The notes below the pieces were generated by a model that searched no databases, was not told the DNA's origin, and saw only the letters and a program-made list of their open reading frames with translations. Position numbers and translations under genes: made by a program. A stretch of 64,000 nucleotides of DNA from contig JAAKBF010000047.1 of assembly GCA_012656075.1 (NCBI GenBank), positions 558,001-622,000 of the forward strand, given 5' to 3'. Shown here piece after piece: positions 24,022 through 34,312 of the stretch. Origin of the DNA: Phytophthora hibernalis. Taxonomy: Eukaryota; Oomycota; Peronosporomycetes; Peronosporales; Peronosporaceae. Positions within the stretch are counted from its first letter, which is position 1; each line of letters starts with the position of its first letter.

Positions 24022-25000
24022 TTAATCATTTGCGTTAGTGATTAAGTCCCCGAGCTTTGTCTTTATGTTCATCTTTGTCGACATCATTGTTATAAAGCTT
24101 TCGTTACGCTCGCTATATAACTCCAGTCGATTATCTTCAAGAGCAAGTCGGCGTGCTTCTAGGTCAAGCTGCTTCTTTTCTTCAGATCAACTGCTCGGTA
24201 CAGCTGCCTTTCTTTCGAGATAGTCCGCGATTGTCTCGGTGCCTGTTCTCTTTGGCCGCTTTGCTGGCATTGAAGCCATCTCGCTGTCCGAGTCGCTTGA
24301 ACGGGGGCGACGCAACCCGCCATTGTATTTCGAACCATCTCTGCTGATGCCTTATCGCGCCGCTCCGCTTCTCTCTTTTCCTTCTCAGTTTTGTCCGCTT
24401 TCTCCTGTACGTGTGCACCATACTTTATAATGACAAGTTAGTACTGTGCGCATAACCGTATTAAGAAATGTAAGTTGTATTATATAACACATACATACCA
24501 GTGATGCAATGTCCGTCAGTAATTGCTCCCGCTCGGTGAAGTCTTCTGCCGTACCTGAGGCCCGAAGTGACTCCATCTCGTCGCGGCGAAAGGCATCCAG
24601 CAACGCAGCAAACCGGCGGCGGTTAGCCTTTCCGTTAGCTGTGCACGACGATAAGACCCCTTTCACACCACTCGCAACTCGATTCCATGTAGACAGTGTC
24701 TCACCATGCCCGGCCGCCCAAGAACTGTGCTTCACCATCTCTTTTAAGAGGAGGATGTCGCTGGAGGGCAGGAAACGAAAGCTTTCTTCCTTTTTTCCCT
24801 TGTCCTGCTACCCCCCTCCGCAGCTTCCTCGGGATCCGTTGCGTGGGCGTCGTCGACTTTGCGTGGCATCGCTCTTTTCACACTGACTACAGCCAGTTGT
24901 TTGTAGTCATTTGAAGCCACAGTGGGCACGGCTCTAGCGTTCTTTTCTTTGGAGACAAATCGCTGTGAACACCTACCCCGAGGTGTATATGACACCACCG
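24022..25000 (-). pseudogene. Harbinger Myb/SANT-like partner protein
   Basis: The second gene of Harbinger elements helps the transposase bind DNA and enter the nucleus. The minus strand reads a basic N-terminus (PRKVDDAHATDPEEAAEG), then LLKEMVKHSSWAAGHGETLS, TWNRVASGVKG and NRRRFAALLDAFRRDEMESL. An intron is likely at about 24411-24500 (GTATGTATG...CACACGTACAG). Then come EKADKTEKEKREAERRDKAS and a coiled-coil end, EEKKQLDLEARRLALEDNRL and SFITMMSTKMNIKTKLGDLI, to the stop at 24022. At least two frame changes and an internal TGA near 24190 break it. Confidence 0.55.
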
Positions 25001-25010
25001 TTCCTTCTCA

Positions 25011-28000
25011 CAGTCTCGTTACAGTTGCACAACGTCTCTAATATTTCGAGTTGACGCTCGCTGTTTCGATATGTTCGATCTATGATTGGTAGAAATACGT
25101 TACTTGTGTTAACGCGCTGGTTTTATCAATTCTTAGCATGGCTCCCATACAAGTGGCCATTTTGGCACTGCGCCAGATTAAATCAGCCATGCAAGTACGT
25201 AGTAGTAATGTTGCTTCACGCACTGAGGTTGTAAAATGCTGTTTGAATTGGATTCTTTTACAGCCAATCAGATCATTTGTGGGCAGCGCTGATAAAGCGT
25301 GACGTAGCTATAATAATGAACCTGTTTAAATAGACGCTTTCTTGTGATAACTTGAAGGTATATCTCAGCTACTAAGGACACCCTTCTTGTTACACCCACG
25401 TCCTTAAAACGATAAATGTTGACTGAGTTACGTGGTCACCGCAGATTCAACATACACCAGACGCTCTTGGATCGGTAGTACTTCCGAATTACTATATTAT
25501 ACTAATAGCAGTACTTCTAGCCATTACGATACCATTCCGATAACAGTAATATTTACTTTGTGGTCGAAAAAGATTGCTATTACTTCAGATACTAATTTCA
25601 TTATTATGAGAAGATTCAACCCATTCACAAGCTGGGTTTCTCTGATACCTTTTCGTATTCCCCTTTGAGGGTGTATCTCATTACTTAAGCTTAAGATTAA
25701 GGAGGGCGTTGTAGTAAAAAAAACTGACGTAACACTATCTTCACCCTGACTCTCCCGCTGGTTGGTATTAACATCATTTAGTGTGGACCCTTGGCATGCG
25801 ACGTGGTGATCTTATACCACAACATAGAATACCGATCTAGGTATGCTAAACATCTTGCCGAGCATCGCGCTCGTCTAAAATGGATTCAGCTGCACTATCG
25901 TAGTTACCGGTATACTTATAATACTACATTAATACAAAAATTTAATACCAGTACCGACATTCCTTGTCATAAGGGGTTGCTTTGTCATAAGGGAAAAGCC
26001 GTTTCTACCAATCACAAGACGCGATATGTAGCAGCGTTGTTTGTTTTGTCATAAGGGCCCATGGTACCGTACAATGAATTTTAAAGTACGACGCGTTATG
26101 ATTGGCTCAGCTTCATTTGTCAAATCGCTACATCCAAATGGCTCTGACGCTTAGCGCCGCAGCACACATGAAATCCATGGATAAAGAGGGTGTAGTATGC
26201 AAAGCGCTAGCAGGTTATTGATCAGTCTGTCTCGCAAGACCTGGTAGAGCTGTTTTTGAGTGGTGGAAGACCGACACCAGTACGTTGCATCCTGTCATCA
26301 CACCTTGGAGAGCGCGACGAGAGACTTGTTGTCTACAGTAAAGTTCCGATTAGTTACGACGCATTTCGTTTTGTCGGATTAACACAGTAACCCTATCCAC
26401 AAACTCATTAGGGTAGGCCCTTATGACAAGGAAATGCCGATATATTTTTGAGCAAATGTAATTATATTTAAGCTGAAAATAAATACCAATCCCAAAGTAA
26501 CCTACCGTGATGTGCGCAAACACGGTGGATAAGTGCATTCAAAAGTCCAGATGCTCGGTACGCTCCCCGTTATTAGAGTGTTTGGTGCCGCGGTCTACAA
26601 CATCTGATATAGAGTATGGAGCTACGTGTTGGGGAGTAATAAAATACGGGGCCAGTCACATGCTGCACGAGGGAGCGATGTTGCGCGAGTGGGGCGGATA
26701 AATACATTTAGACACGTAAAATAAAGTTTAGCTGGCTATATAGCCCTTAGGGCCTGTACTGCAGATCCATCCGTCGGAAATCGTCTTCCAGTGGATGAAT
26801 TCCATTCTGCGAATTGACCGATCCGCTGTCCGTGGGGCATTACAGGATCATTGCTATCCTGGAACTGCATCGTGAAAATCGATACCGGTACACATATCAG
26901 AAGTTAGGATGTATTTGATAAAGAAGCTCTTTTGCTGCGTGATATCTTTTGCGTCTCCCTCCACTAACTCAATTGGATGCACCCCGATATTGCTGAATAT
27001 TGTCACCTTCCTCGTATTGAATGCTCTCTGAATCCCTATTATCCATGTGTTCGCTGACATCACTCTCAGCGTAATCGTCGTTAACCGCTTCGTGTAAAGC
27101 TATAAACTCACCGATCATGAAGTGTCAACTCTCGTAGTCCATTCCACAGAACATGGTTGCTATGTCATGGTTTGTGGCAAGTTGTTCAATAAAGCGGACG
27201 CGCACTGCCACTGGAATACTGCCTGCAAACTTGAGATGACACAACTACGCGAAACCATGCGTCAGATATGTGGCGCGACTACACGATGATCATCGCCGCA
27301 AGAGACGTAGAGGTAGTTGTGTGATTAACCAATGACAAGTGACTGGTAATTGCAGAAATAAAATTTATGCTTTAAGAATCTTACATCGTTAATCCGCCAA
27401 ATCACCCCGATAGCCACCGGAATTCGGGTGGATAGATTGTAGCGGATCGAAGCTTCATATCCGCTGAAAGGTGTACTTCAAACGCAACGGCGGATCGGCC
27501 AATCCGCCAAACCGAAAAATCCGCCAAAGGGGTCCAATCCGCTGAGAGAAGATTAATTGCATGTGCTAACCGGATTAATGCCATGTGCTGTTAATTATTC
27601 AAGGAATTACATGTACCGTAGACAAATCCCATTCATGAGAGACGATTCTAACGCATGTGTGTCACCGTCTGCCGCGGACAGCTGGCTGTGCAAATCAACG
27701 TAATACTTCGAAATAAAATGTAAGCATCTTATTCAATCTTTCAACTGAGCTGCATTTGCTGCCGGGCGTTCGACGTCCGAAACAACCATGGCCTAATCTT
27801 GTTAGCTGTTATTGACGGAGTCCCGCGACTTCTACGCCGATCGATTCAGCGTCTTCCAGTGCCTTCGCCAACTCCTGAACCAAGAATGGCTTCACCATCC
27901 CGTTGTCAAATTCAACTTTCCAATGGAAACCACTGCCACGATTACTCCAAGAGCAGACGCGCCGCAGAAAAAACGCCTTCCCCTCTCTTTGCAGTGCTCA

Positions 28001-28189
28001 TGGGATTTTGCGAGGTCGACCTGGCGGTCGTCGACCCGGCAGTCATTTCATCATACGCGCCAAGTCTAATCTATCCAGCATAGACAGTGTGGTAAGCACA
28101 TGACTGCAAACCCAGCCCGACGTATACTGCGCCTTGCAGTCACAGCGGTATTTGCTTCGAACGGTTTGGGTCTAAACATCACAGACAGT
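25011..28189. other. Gene-free stretch with repeat structure
   Basis: No gene recognised over 3.2 kb. It contains a candidate MITE (25935-26450) and a cluster of ATCCGC words at 27391-27545. Three overlapping plus frames at 27799-28103 have no recognisable content. Confidence 0.5.
25935..26450. mobile_element. Candidate MITE with imperfect terminal inverted repeats
   Basis: Left end CAAAAATTTAATACCAGTACC then GACATTCCTTGTCATAAGGG. The reverse complement of the right end (26418-26450) reads CAAAAATATATCGGCATTTCC then TTGTCATAAGGG. TTGTCATAAGGG also recurs inside at 25981 and 26045. There is no coding capacity. The target duplication was not resolved. Confidence 0.45.
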
Positions 28190-29881
28190 ATTATCATAGT
28201 ATCAAGCTACCAACTAGCATGTTACCACTCACCTCGTCCATCGACCAGTTGGGCGAATCCCAGTTGTGTTCGTAAGGAATCAATTGCAGAATAACGACGC
28301 GATGAAGCGATAGATAGTCGATACTCATATCAGAAACTTTGACCTCGACGCCAAGTTCCCCCCAAGTGACTTGAGATATGTCTGCACGCGATTCAAGGTG
28401 ACAGACACCGTTAATGTTGCTGTTACCAACATGATATGTCCTGACGTTAAAACAACAGCTTCCTTTTCGCGTCGGTTTGTTCGGGCTTTGAACACAAAGC
28501 GATAATTTGCTTTGAGACACATTTTGTGAGCGGCATCGGCCATTTCTGGGATAAGTGGGCCGCTACCAAAAATTGAAATCGAACAGCCAACAATGATGTG
28601 AGCCGACAGGCTTGCCACGATGCGGGATAACGATGGACGAAGTACGTAGGCAGTCGAGGTTCGCAAAGACAGCACATTTGACGTCTTGATTTTCTTGTGG
28701 TGTGCTGCAATGGCGTTCTAGTTAGGAGTCACACCCGGACATCCACAGCATGTTATAAACCACGATTTCCACCGCTCTACCAAGTACTCATCTTTCAACC
28801 AGACACTTTACTCACTTTCGTTGTCCGACACGAGCTGTGTCACGACAACTTCCGCTAAAGCCTTGGATTTCTCAGTCGACCTAGCTTTGTGTAGACAATT
28901 AAGAGAAGGCAACACAACATTATCCCAGCACATGTTGTGCTTCAAAAGACGGCGACCATTTTCGATTGCTTTACGAATGAAATGTGGCCAGTAATTCAAG
29001 AGCAAAACGCTCGGTCATTCGGATACAAATGCGCTGGCAATGGCATCCGAGTGGTCGAGTGACCCAAATGCAACCTTCAAATCCAAACCGAAAAAAAAAG
29101 CACACACTTGTGGATCGTTTTGAAAAACGCGGTGTATGTCTAGATGCTCTCTGACCGTACGAACATGTACGGCCACGGCACGAACGTGTGTCTGTACTTC
29201 CGTCGGTCAATGTGAACTCCATTAGTACCAAAATGAACGAGATTCCACCTACCGCGATGCAGTTTGTATGTCCCGTCTGCCGCAGCTAGTACACCATCCA
29301 GAGATTGCGCGGAAATCGCAGAGACAACGTTACGTAGCAATGTGCGCGTTGTAACGACAAACCCCATGGCTTCGTCATCCTCCCCGTACGAGAAGCACCG
29401 CAAAACAATGAGCTCGGTACGGAATTCATGTGATTGTGTCCAAAGAAGTCCTCTGAGGTCGTGCATTCACGCCGACAAATATATATATATATATATATTC
29501 ATATAACCTTCACCGGTACGTAAATAAAAATACAGAGAAAGATGAGTTCGCAAGTGAGTTATCAAATAAGATGAATAACCAGCCTCTGTTCTCGCGAGTG
29601 AGATATTGTTTGCGCGATTTCAGCATTGACTGGGTTGGAAGACGACTGATGCAATCTGGCCGATTTGTGTACCGAGAGAGGAGGATTGAGAGACATCCCT
29701 CAGGGCCCACACCACCCTCAAGGAGATTGTCGACTTCGGGTTGAAAAATGGCGTCTATACCCGTGCGGATAGTTGTTGAAGCTTGTAAACTGTGTGTGCC
29801 TTGAATTTCCAAAGTGTAGATTTCGTCAACTTTTGAGATGCGGACAATACGGCATTCTACGTGTGAAGTACACAAAAACAC
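28190..29881 (-). pseudogene. MULE transposase, strongly decayed
   Basis: Mutator-like transposase, a different lineage from the copy at 40.9-42.5 kb. The N-terminal part (29510-29881) reads TTIRTGIDAIFQPEVDNLLE and SMLKSRKQYLTRENRGW. The core (29140-29466) reads FVVTTRTLLRNVVSAISAQS, AAADGTYKLHRGRWNLVHFG and HTFVPWPYMFVRSESI, matching ATDGTYKLHFGGW and PWAYMFVRSESI of the other copy. Then LNYWPHFIRKAIENGRRLL (28808-29005) and GPLIPEMADAAHKMCLKANY (28325-28675) follow. The frames are discontinuous and the SWIM zinc finger is not seen. Confidence 0.65.
29479..29498. repeat. (AT)10 microsatellite
   Basis: Uninterrupted AT dinucleotide run of about 20 bases inside the MULE remnant. Confidence 0.95.
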
Positions 29882-31379
29882 CGTTCTGGCAATGTTGCGA
29901 GATGAGTGCAGACAACAACGGAAAAATACGCCAGCACTGACCAGTATCCTTCATTGTAAGCCGGAGTCTACCAACAAATATGCCAACCGAAAAGAAAATA
30001 GCTGATTCGCCAAAAAATAACGCTCGAGGCCTAGAAAAGGGTCTAAAAAGACGGCCGATCGATAAGGATTAGGTACCGAAATCTGCGTCGATAAGTAACG
30101 CTTGATTTGTAGATAGATAGGAAGGTATGTTTTGTTTAAGTCAAAATAAGCATACGATTTGTATCCTGCACCAAATTATTTTCCATACGTTTTCTAGGCT
30201 ATACGTTTTTGACAATTTCTTTTTGACAAAGATTAATGTACGGCGTCAAACTGTCCTAAACCTACTGCGTACAGTATTCTCAGAAATTTAAATGAGCGTA
30301 TTCCAGTGATCCCCCAAACATCTAGAGAAGGGGTAAGCTGGGTCTTGCCCAGCTTTCTCGTTTGTAAATGCACGCGGGGGGCAATGTCCTAGTGTTCAGT
30401 AATTTGCAGAAGTTTGTTTTGTTGGTTACAAGAACGAGTTTAGGACAACATGATTGGCTATAATTCAACTGTTTTTTATCGGACCAGAAGTCTGGATTTG
30501 TCGCATGGCGTATTTTCCGTTAGTCTGTAGTTGTATGAGTATCTGAACCGGCCTCCTCCTAGTTCGTCCATGTCGGACTTGGCTTGTTGTCGGGAAGCGT
30601 GCGTTGCTAGGAAGTTGAATGTGTTGTTCACCGAGGCATCGAACCCCTTCTACGTCGGAGTCAGCTGCACTATCCTTGTCTATGTCGAACTCGACCATCA
30701 AAATTGTTGAACAACCCAAATGTTATCCTGGTTAACCTCTGTAGTAGCAGGAAAATTGCGAAATGAACACACTGCAGCTTCTCGGCCTCTTTTGCATGTG
30801 TTACAGTTAAACGAAAGGACACCCGCGCCTATTCATAATGGCATTGCGGTGGTTACAAGAATACGAAAGGGCATCTGCGCCTATTCATCTCGACTTCGCG
30901 GGGGTTCAAATCAGACTTATAATATGTTTATGATTGCCTACATAAAAGTAGACCTGCTGGGACCCTAAATAATTAAATGTAAAAGCGAGATAGTGTAAAT
31001 GGGAGAGTTTGGTTGAGAAAGTATACTATTGTAGATAATAAGGTACAGAAAGTATTATACTTTATTATACCACGGGACTGTGAAACTCATTTTTCCGCGG
31101 TACTGTGTAACTCGTGTGATGTCGTCTCGCTCAACACATATACAACAATCAGGTCATCGAAACCTTTCACCTGCACCTTTGTTGACCCCAAACGTGATAG
31201 GGATACAGCGTAGGTGAGTACAGACAACGACGGTGAAATCCGCCACACTATAAAAACCCGCCCACAGCACAACATGTTTACAACTCAAGTCAAAGTATTT
31301 TAACCAATAGAAATCCTACTTGTAACGACTGGCTTCTGCTACGCAGCAGCAAACCGCGCCCTCGGTTGAAATTGTATCA
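29882..31379. other. No recognisable gene
   Basis: About 1.5 kb with short frames only. It holds a 52-base tandem duplication (30811-30914) and a small hairpin AAGCTGGG/CCCAGCTT (30335-30355). Confidence 0.5.
30811..30914 (+). repeat. 52-bp tandem duplication, diverged
   Basis: ACGAAAGGACACCCGCGCCTATTCAT at 30811 recurs as ACGAAAGGGCATCTGCGCCTATTCAT at 30863; both units continue with GCGGTGGTTACAA or GCGGGGGTTCAAA. Confidence 0.7.
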
Positions 31380-32545
31380 CTTTCGAGATGCCACCACAAC
31401 GCTCGTACTAGGCGCGAGTCCATTGCATTGGCCGAGGCCGTAGGCTGTAGACCTGCGTCGGAGCAGCTGGGGATTCCACGCCGCACGCTGCGCGATTGGC
31501 TGGACAACAAGGAAAACATCGAGGAATTTGACGGAGCCCAGACTAGCAAGACACTCGGCGGACAAGGATCAAAAAGCATTGTGCCCTTCACACACGACTC
31601 GGTGACGTTTATGAAGGATGTGAGACGTGAAGAAGAGGTAAATCGCACTAAACCGTGTGCTAATTCTGTTTGTACTAAGTTTGCTATCTGGTTGTGTTTG
31701 TTATACACGTAAGTACTTGTGTACAGGTCTAAGGATTGAGTACATGAAGGACCAGCAACCTCGCTGGCTTAAACGCTATCTGGAATCCAAAGACAGCCCG
31801 GAAAAGGGTTTGAACGCGTTAATGAGACTATGTCAGCGGTTGGCAGCACGGTAAACAATAACGGAGCAATGATCTTTTATTTATCTTATTGACGTTTATT
31901 TATTCGTGTTTAGCCATGGATTTTCAGTTCAAAAGCCCCAGTACGCAAAACAAATGAGGAAGACATGAACGAATCCCACTGGAAGTTTGCGGTAGAATTT
32001 GGGAGTGAATACGGTTCGTTTCCTCCAAGCGCAATCTACAACGTTGATGAGACGGCTATATATTACGATATACCGCCTCTCAAGATCTGGGCTTTAAAAG
32101 GGCGAAGAGGATCTGCTAAGATCAAGCGCACGCAGAAACATTCTGGTCGAATGACGGCAGTAATTACTGCCCGAGCGGATGGTGGGTTTTTATTTATTTT
32201 TGATGATCTGTCGCTAACATTAATTAATTATTTAGGCAAAAAGCTTCCGATTCTTTTTATTTTACGTGCTATGCCGGGAGGACCGTTGGAGAAGGACGAA
32301 TTGCCGACGTACCCACATGGTCATGTGTACACGGTGCAGGAGAACGGATGGATGGATGCAACAGTTTGGTCATACTATTGCTCAAATATGAGATAGACGC
32401 ACCGTCCGTTCTCCTGCTCGATAATTTTGATGCTCATGTGTCTGATGAAGGCATCGATATCGTCCAGGAAACGACTTCGGCGCTCGTGTGCCAACTTCCG
32501 GCCAACAGTACGCACACGTCTCTTTTAGCAAATCATCGACATATA
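31380..32545 (+). pseudogene. pogo-type DDE transposase with three likely introns
   Basis: Tc1/mariner-superfamily (pogo/Tigger) transposase. The helix-turn-helix reads ALAEAVGCRPASEQLGIPRR and TLRDWLDNKENIEE. Candidate introns at 31639-31728, 31852-31914 and 32181-32236 have GT-AG ends; removing the last joins ARADG to KKLPILFILRAMPGGPLEKD in frame. The DDE core reads AIYNVDETAIYYDIPPLKIW with the first Asp, and APSVLLLDNFDAHVSDEGID with the second. The family's PANSTH motif is present, but the following CQPLD segment is degraded. Frame changes near 31950 and 32390 disable it. Confidence 0.7.
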
Positions 32546-32800
32546 GTGAGTCACCGTACTGGACGCCGTTCGTAGATTTCTTCGCTGAGGGCTGGCACAC
32601 CGCCTGAATGCATGGATCAGGGACAGTTAGTGTTGGCAAGTCGATATTCATCTTTATTAACTTTTATCTTACCCTGGAGTGTTATTAATCGTTAACAACT
32701 ATTAAAATCCGATTTTAACGGCTAGCATCAAACAAGCAATATAGGCGGTTAATAACCGCTTTGTTTCGCTTCGTCTAAAACAGCGACATAGGTCAAGCGC
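32546..32800. other. Short gap without a recognised feature
   Basis: Between the pogo remnant and the coding remnant that starts near 32810. Nothing recognised. Confidence 0.5.
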
Positions 32801-32809
32801 GGCAGGAAT

Positions 32810-33816
32810 GGTGGCGAACTGGCGAGCGGCGCATGTGTGCGTCGCCAAGTCAATAAGACTGGTCGCCGAGCTCCAGTACACCACACATTTTCGCCTCGAA
32901 GACGATAGCCGATCTCGTACGCGTCTACGCCGTGTACTTCACGTCCCAGCTACACCCCTGGATCCGCGCAGCGGCAAGCTGCTGGATCTGTCGTACAAGT
33001 TCCATGGTGCTGCTGCGTGTGTCCTTCTTCGGCCACCTCTGACAGGACGCGAACGAGGTATGTCCGGATATCCAGAAGCTCTAGCCCACTGACATGGGCA
33101 CCATCCTGGCCTTCACGGCTGAGGATGATGTCGACCAATCGACAGTTTGGACCATTTTGTGTCGGTGCGCATGTACGCCTACGACAGCAAAACCTTGCCG
33201 GCGACACTAACGCCCGCGAGGCCGCCTCGGTCGGTTATCCCGCCTTCGTGTTCATTAGGTTCATGGTGCTCGGTGATCCGAAGCTGCTCATGCTCAGGTC
33301 GGTCATCATTGTACAGGCTCGACTGCTGTTCAACAACCGGACATCGCCAACATCTCGCGCGCCAAGTCGCGCAATATCGAGCATATGATCGACTACATCA
33401 CGCCGAACGCCCAGCTGGCCCAACGCCAGTGTAAAATTCAGCGAGGAAGGAGGACATCGAGAGAAAGACTCTTTAAGAGTTGGACAAGTCGTCGGGCGAC
33501 GGTACCATTGACTACGAGGACTGGGTGCATTTCGTGGACCTAAAGTGGACACGTTGATCCTGTTCTTTGAGGAGGAGACGCTATCCGAGAGAAGACCCAG
33601 TTGTACAACATGATCATGCGTCTGGAGTTGCTGACCAACGATGTAGCTGAGCGTGCCAACAACTTGATGATCGATGCCGACCAGCCATACATGCAGTTGG
33701 TCATCGAGCACCTGGCGCTGACCTTGTAGTGCAAGTACAACCGCGACTGCACTGACACCATTTACAACTCGGGTCAGGGCTACCTCAAGATGATAATCCA
33801 CGATGGCCCGTGGAAC
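32810..33816 (+). pseudogene. Unrecognised host coding remnant, split by the Gypsy insertion
   Basis: Several plus frames give protein-like pieces: ADLVRVYAVYFTSQLHPWI, KLLDLSYKFHGAAACVLLR, NEVCPDIQKL, DMGTILAFTAEDDVDQSTVW, ASVGYPAFVFIRFMVLGDPK, NISRAKSRNIEHMIDYITPN, DKSSGDGTIDYEDWVHFVDL (an EF-hand-like loop), YNMIMRLELLTNDVAERANN and SGQGYLKMIIHDGPWN. The reading resumes beyond the LTR element near 39085 with HNIMFGLLYKYFCVIF. I do not recognise the family. Many frame changes show that it was dead or dying independently of the insertion. Confidence 0.45.
33812..33816. repeat. Target-site duplication of the Gypsy element (left)
   Basis: GGAAC directly before the left LTR; the same five bases follow the right LTR at 39080-39084. 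Confidence 0.85.
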
Positions 33817-34126
33817 TATGACGTTGCGCGCTTGAAAGAAAGTTGCGAAGTGAGTTTATTAGCAGTTAGACAGCTCATTCCTTGCCTTACTTGCCGTACA
33901 AGGGGGCATGCCCTGCCGCAGCACCCTCTAGTCTCGCTGCACCAACCGTTGGTGAGATTATGTAGGCCGCTTGTTGATGCGGCACGCTGTTTACGATGTA
34001 CTAGTGATGATGTGGCCCTTGAGTGTCGGTAGCTGGTGCCGGTATGCCGACAGTGCGTCGGCGTTCTCTCGGCGTCGGATGTTGGCTCGGCGTCGTGGTC
34101 TTCGTCGTCTGGACCAATACTCCACA
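33817..34126 (-). repeat. 3' LTR of the Gypsy chromovirus
   Basis: 310 bases; on the element strand it starts TGTGGAGTATTGG and ends CAACGTCATA. Next to it on the inner side is a purine-rich GGCGGGCAG that could be the polypurine tract. Confidence 0.9.
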
Positions 34127-34312
34127 CTGCCCGCCAAGACGACAAGACACCTTCAGGACACCTTCGCATCACATGCACCCGTGACCGGTTCTGAACTTAT
34201 GTATCCATATCGCGGCTATGTGCCCAACTTCAACGGCAACGTGTTGAACTTGTACCCATCCAGCGAGAAAGGCTATATCTCAGTAACCAGCAATCGTTAG
34301 GCCACCAAACGC
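34127..34312. other. 3' untranslated part of the Gypsy element
   Basis: Between the pol stop and the 3' LTR. It ends with a purine-rich tract on the element strand. A plus-strand frame here is not supported as a gene. Confidence 0.6.

Larger units (their letters stand above)
22841..25010. mobile_element. PIF/Harbinger-type DNA transposon, two convergent genes
   Basis: A DDE transposase on the plus strand and a Myb/SANT-like partner on the minus strand lie tail to tail, the two-gene plan known for Harbinger elements. Terminal inverted repeats and the 3-base target duplication were not located, so the outer limits are those of the genes. Confidence 0.65.

Noticed and set aside
33971..34300. 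Plus frame beside the left LTR
   Set aside because: It lies inside the Gypsy LTR and 3' untranslated region and is antisense to the element; no support as a gene.
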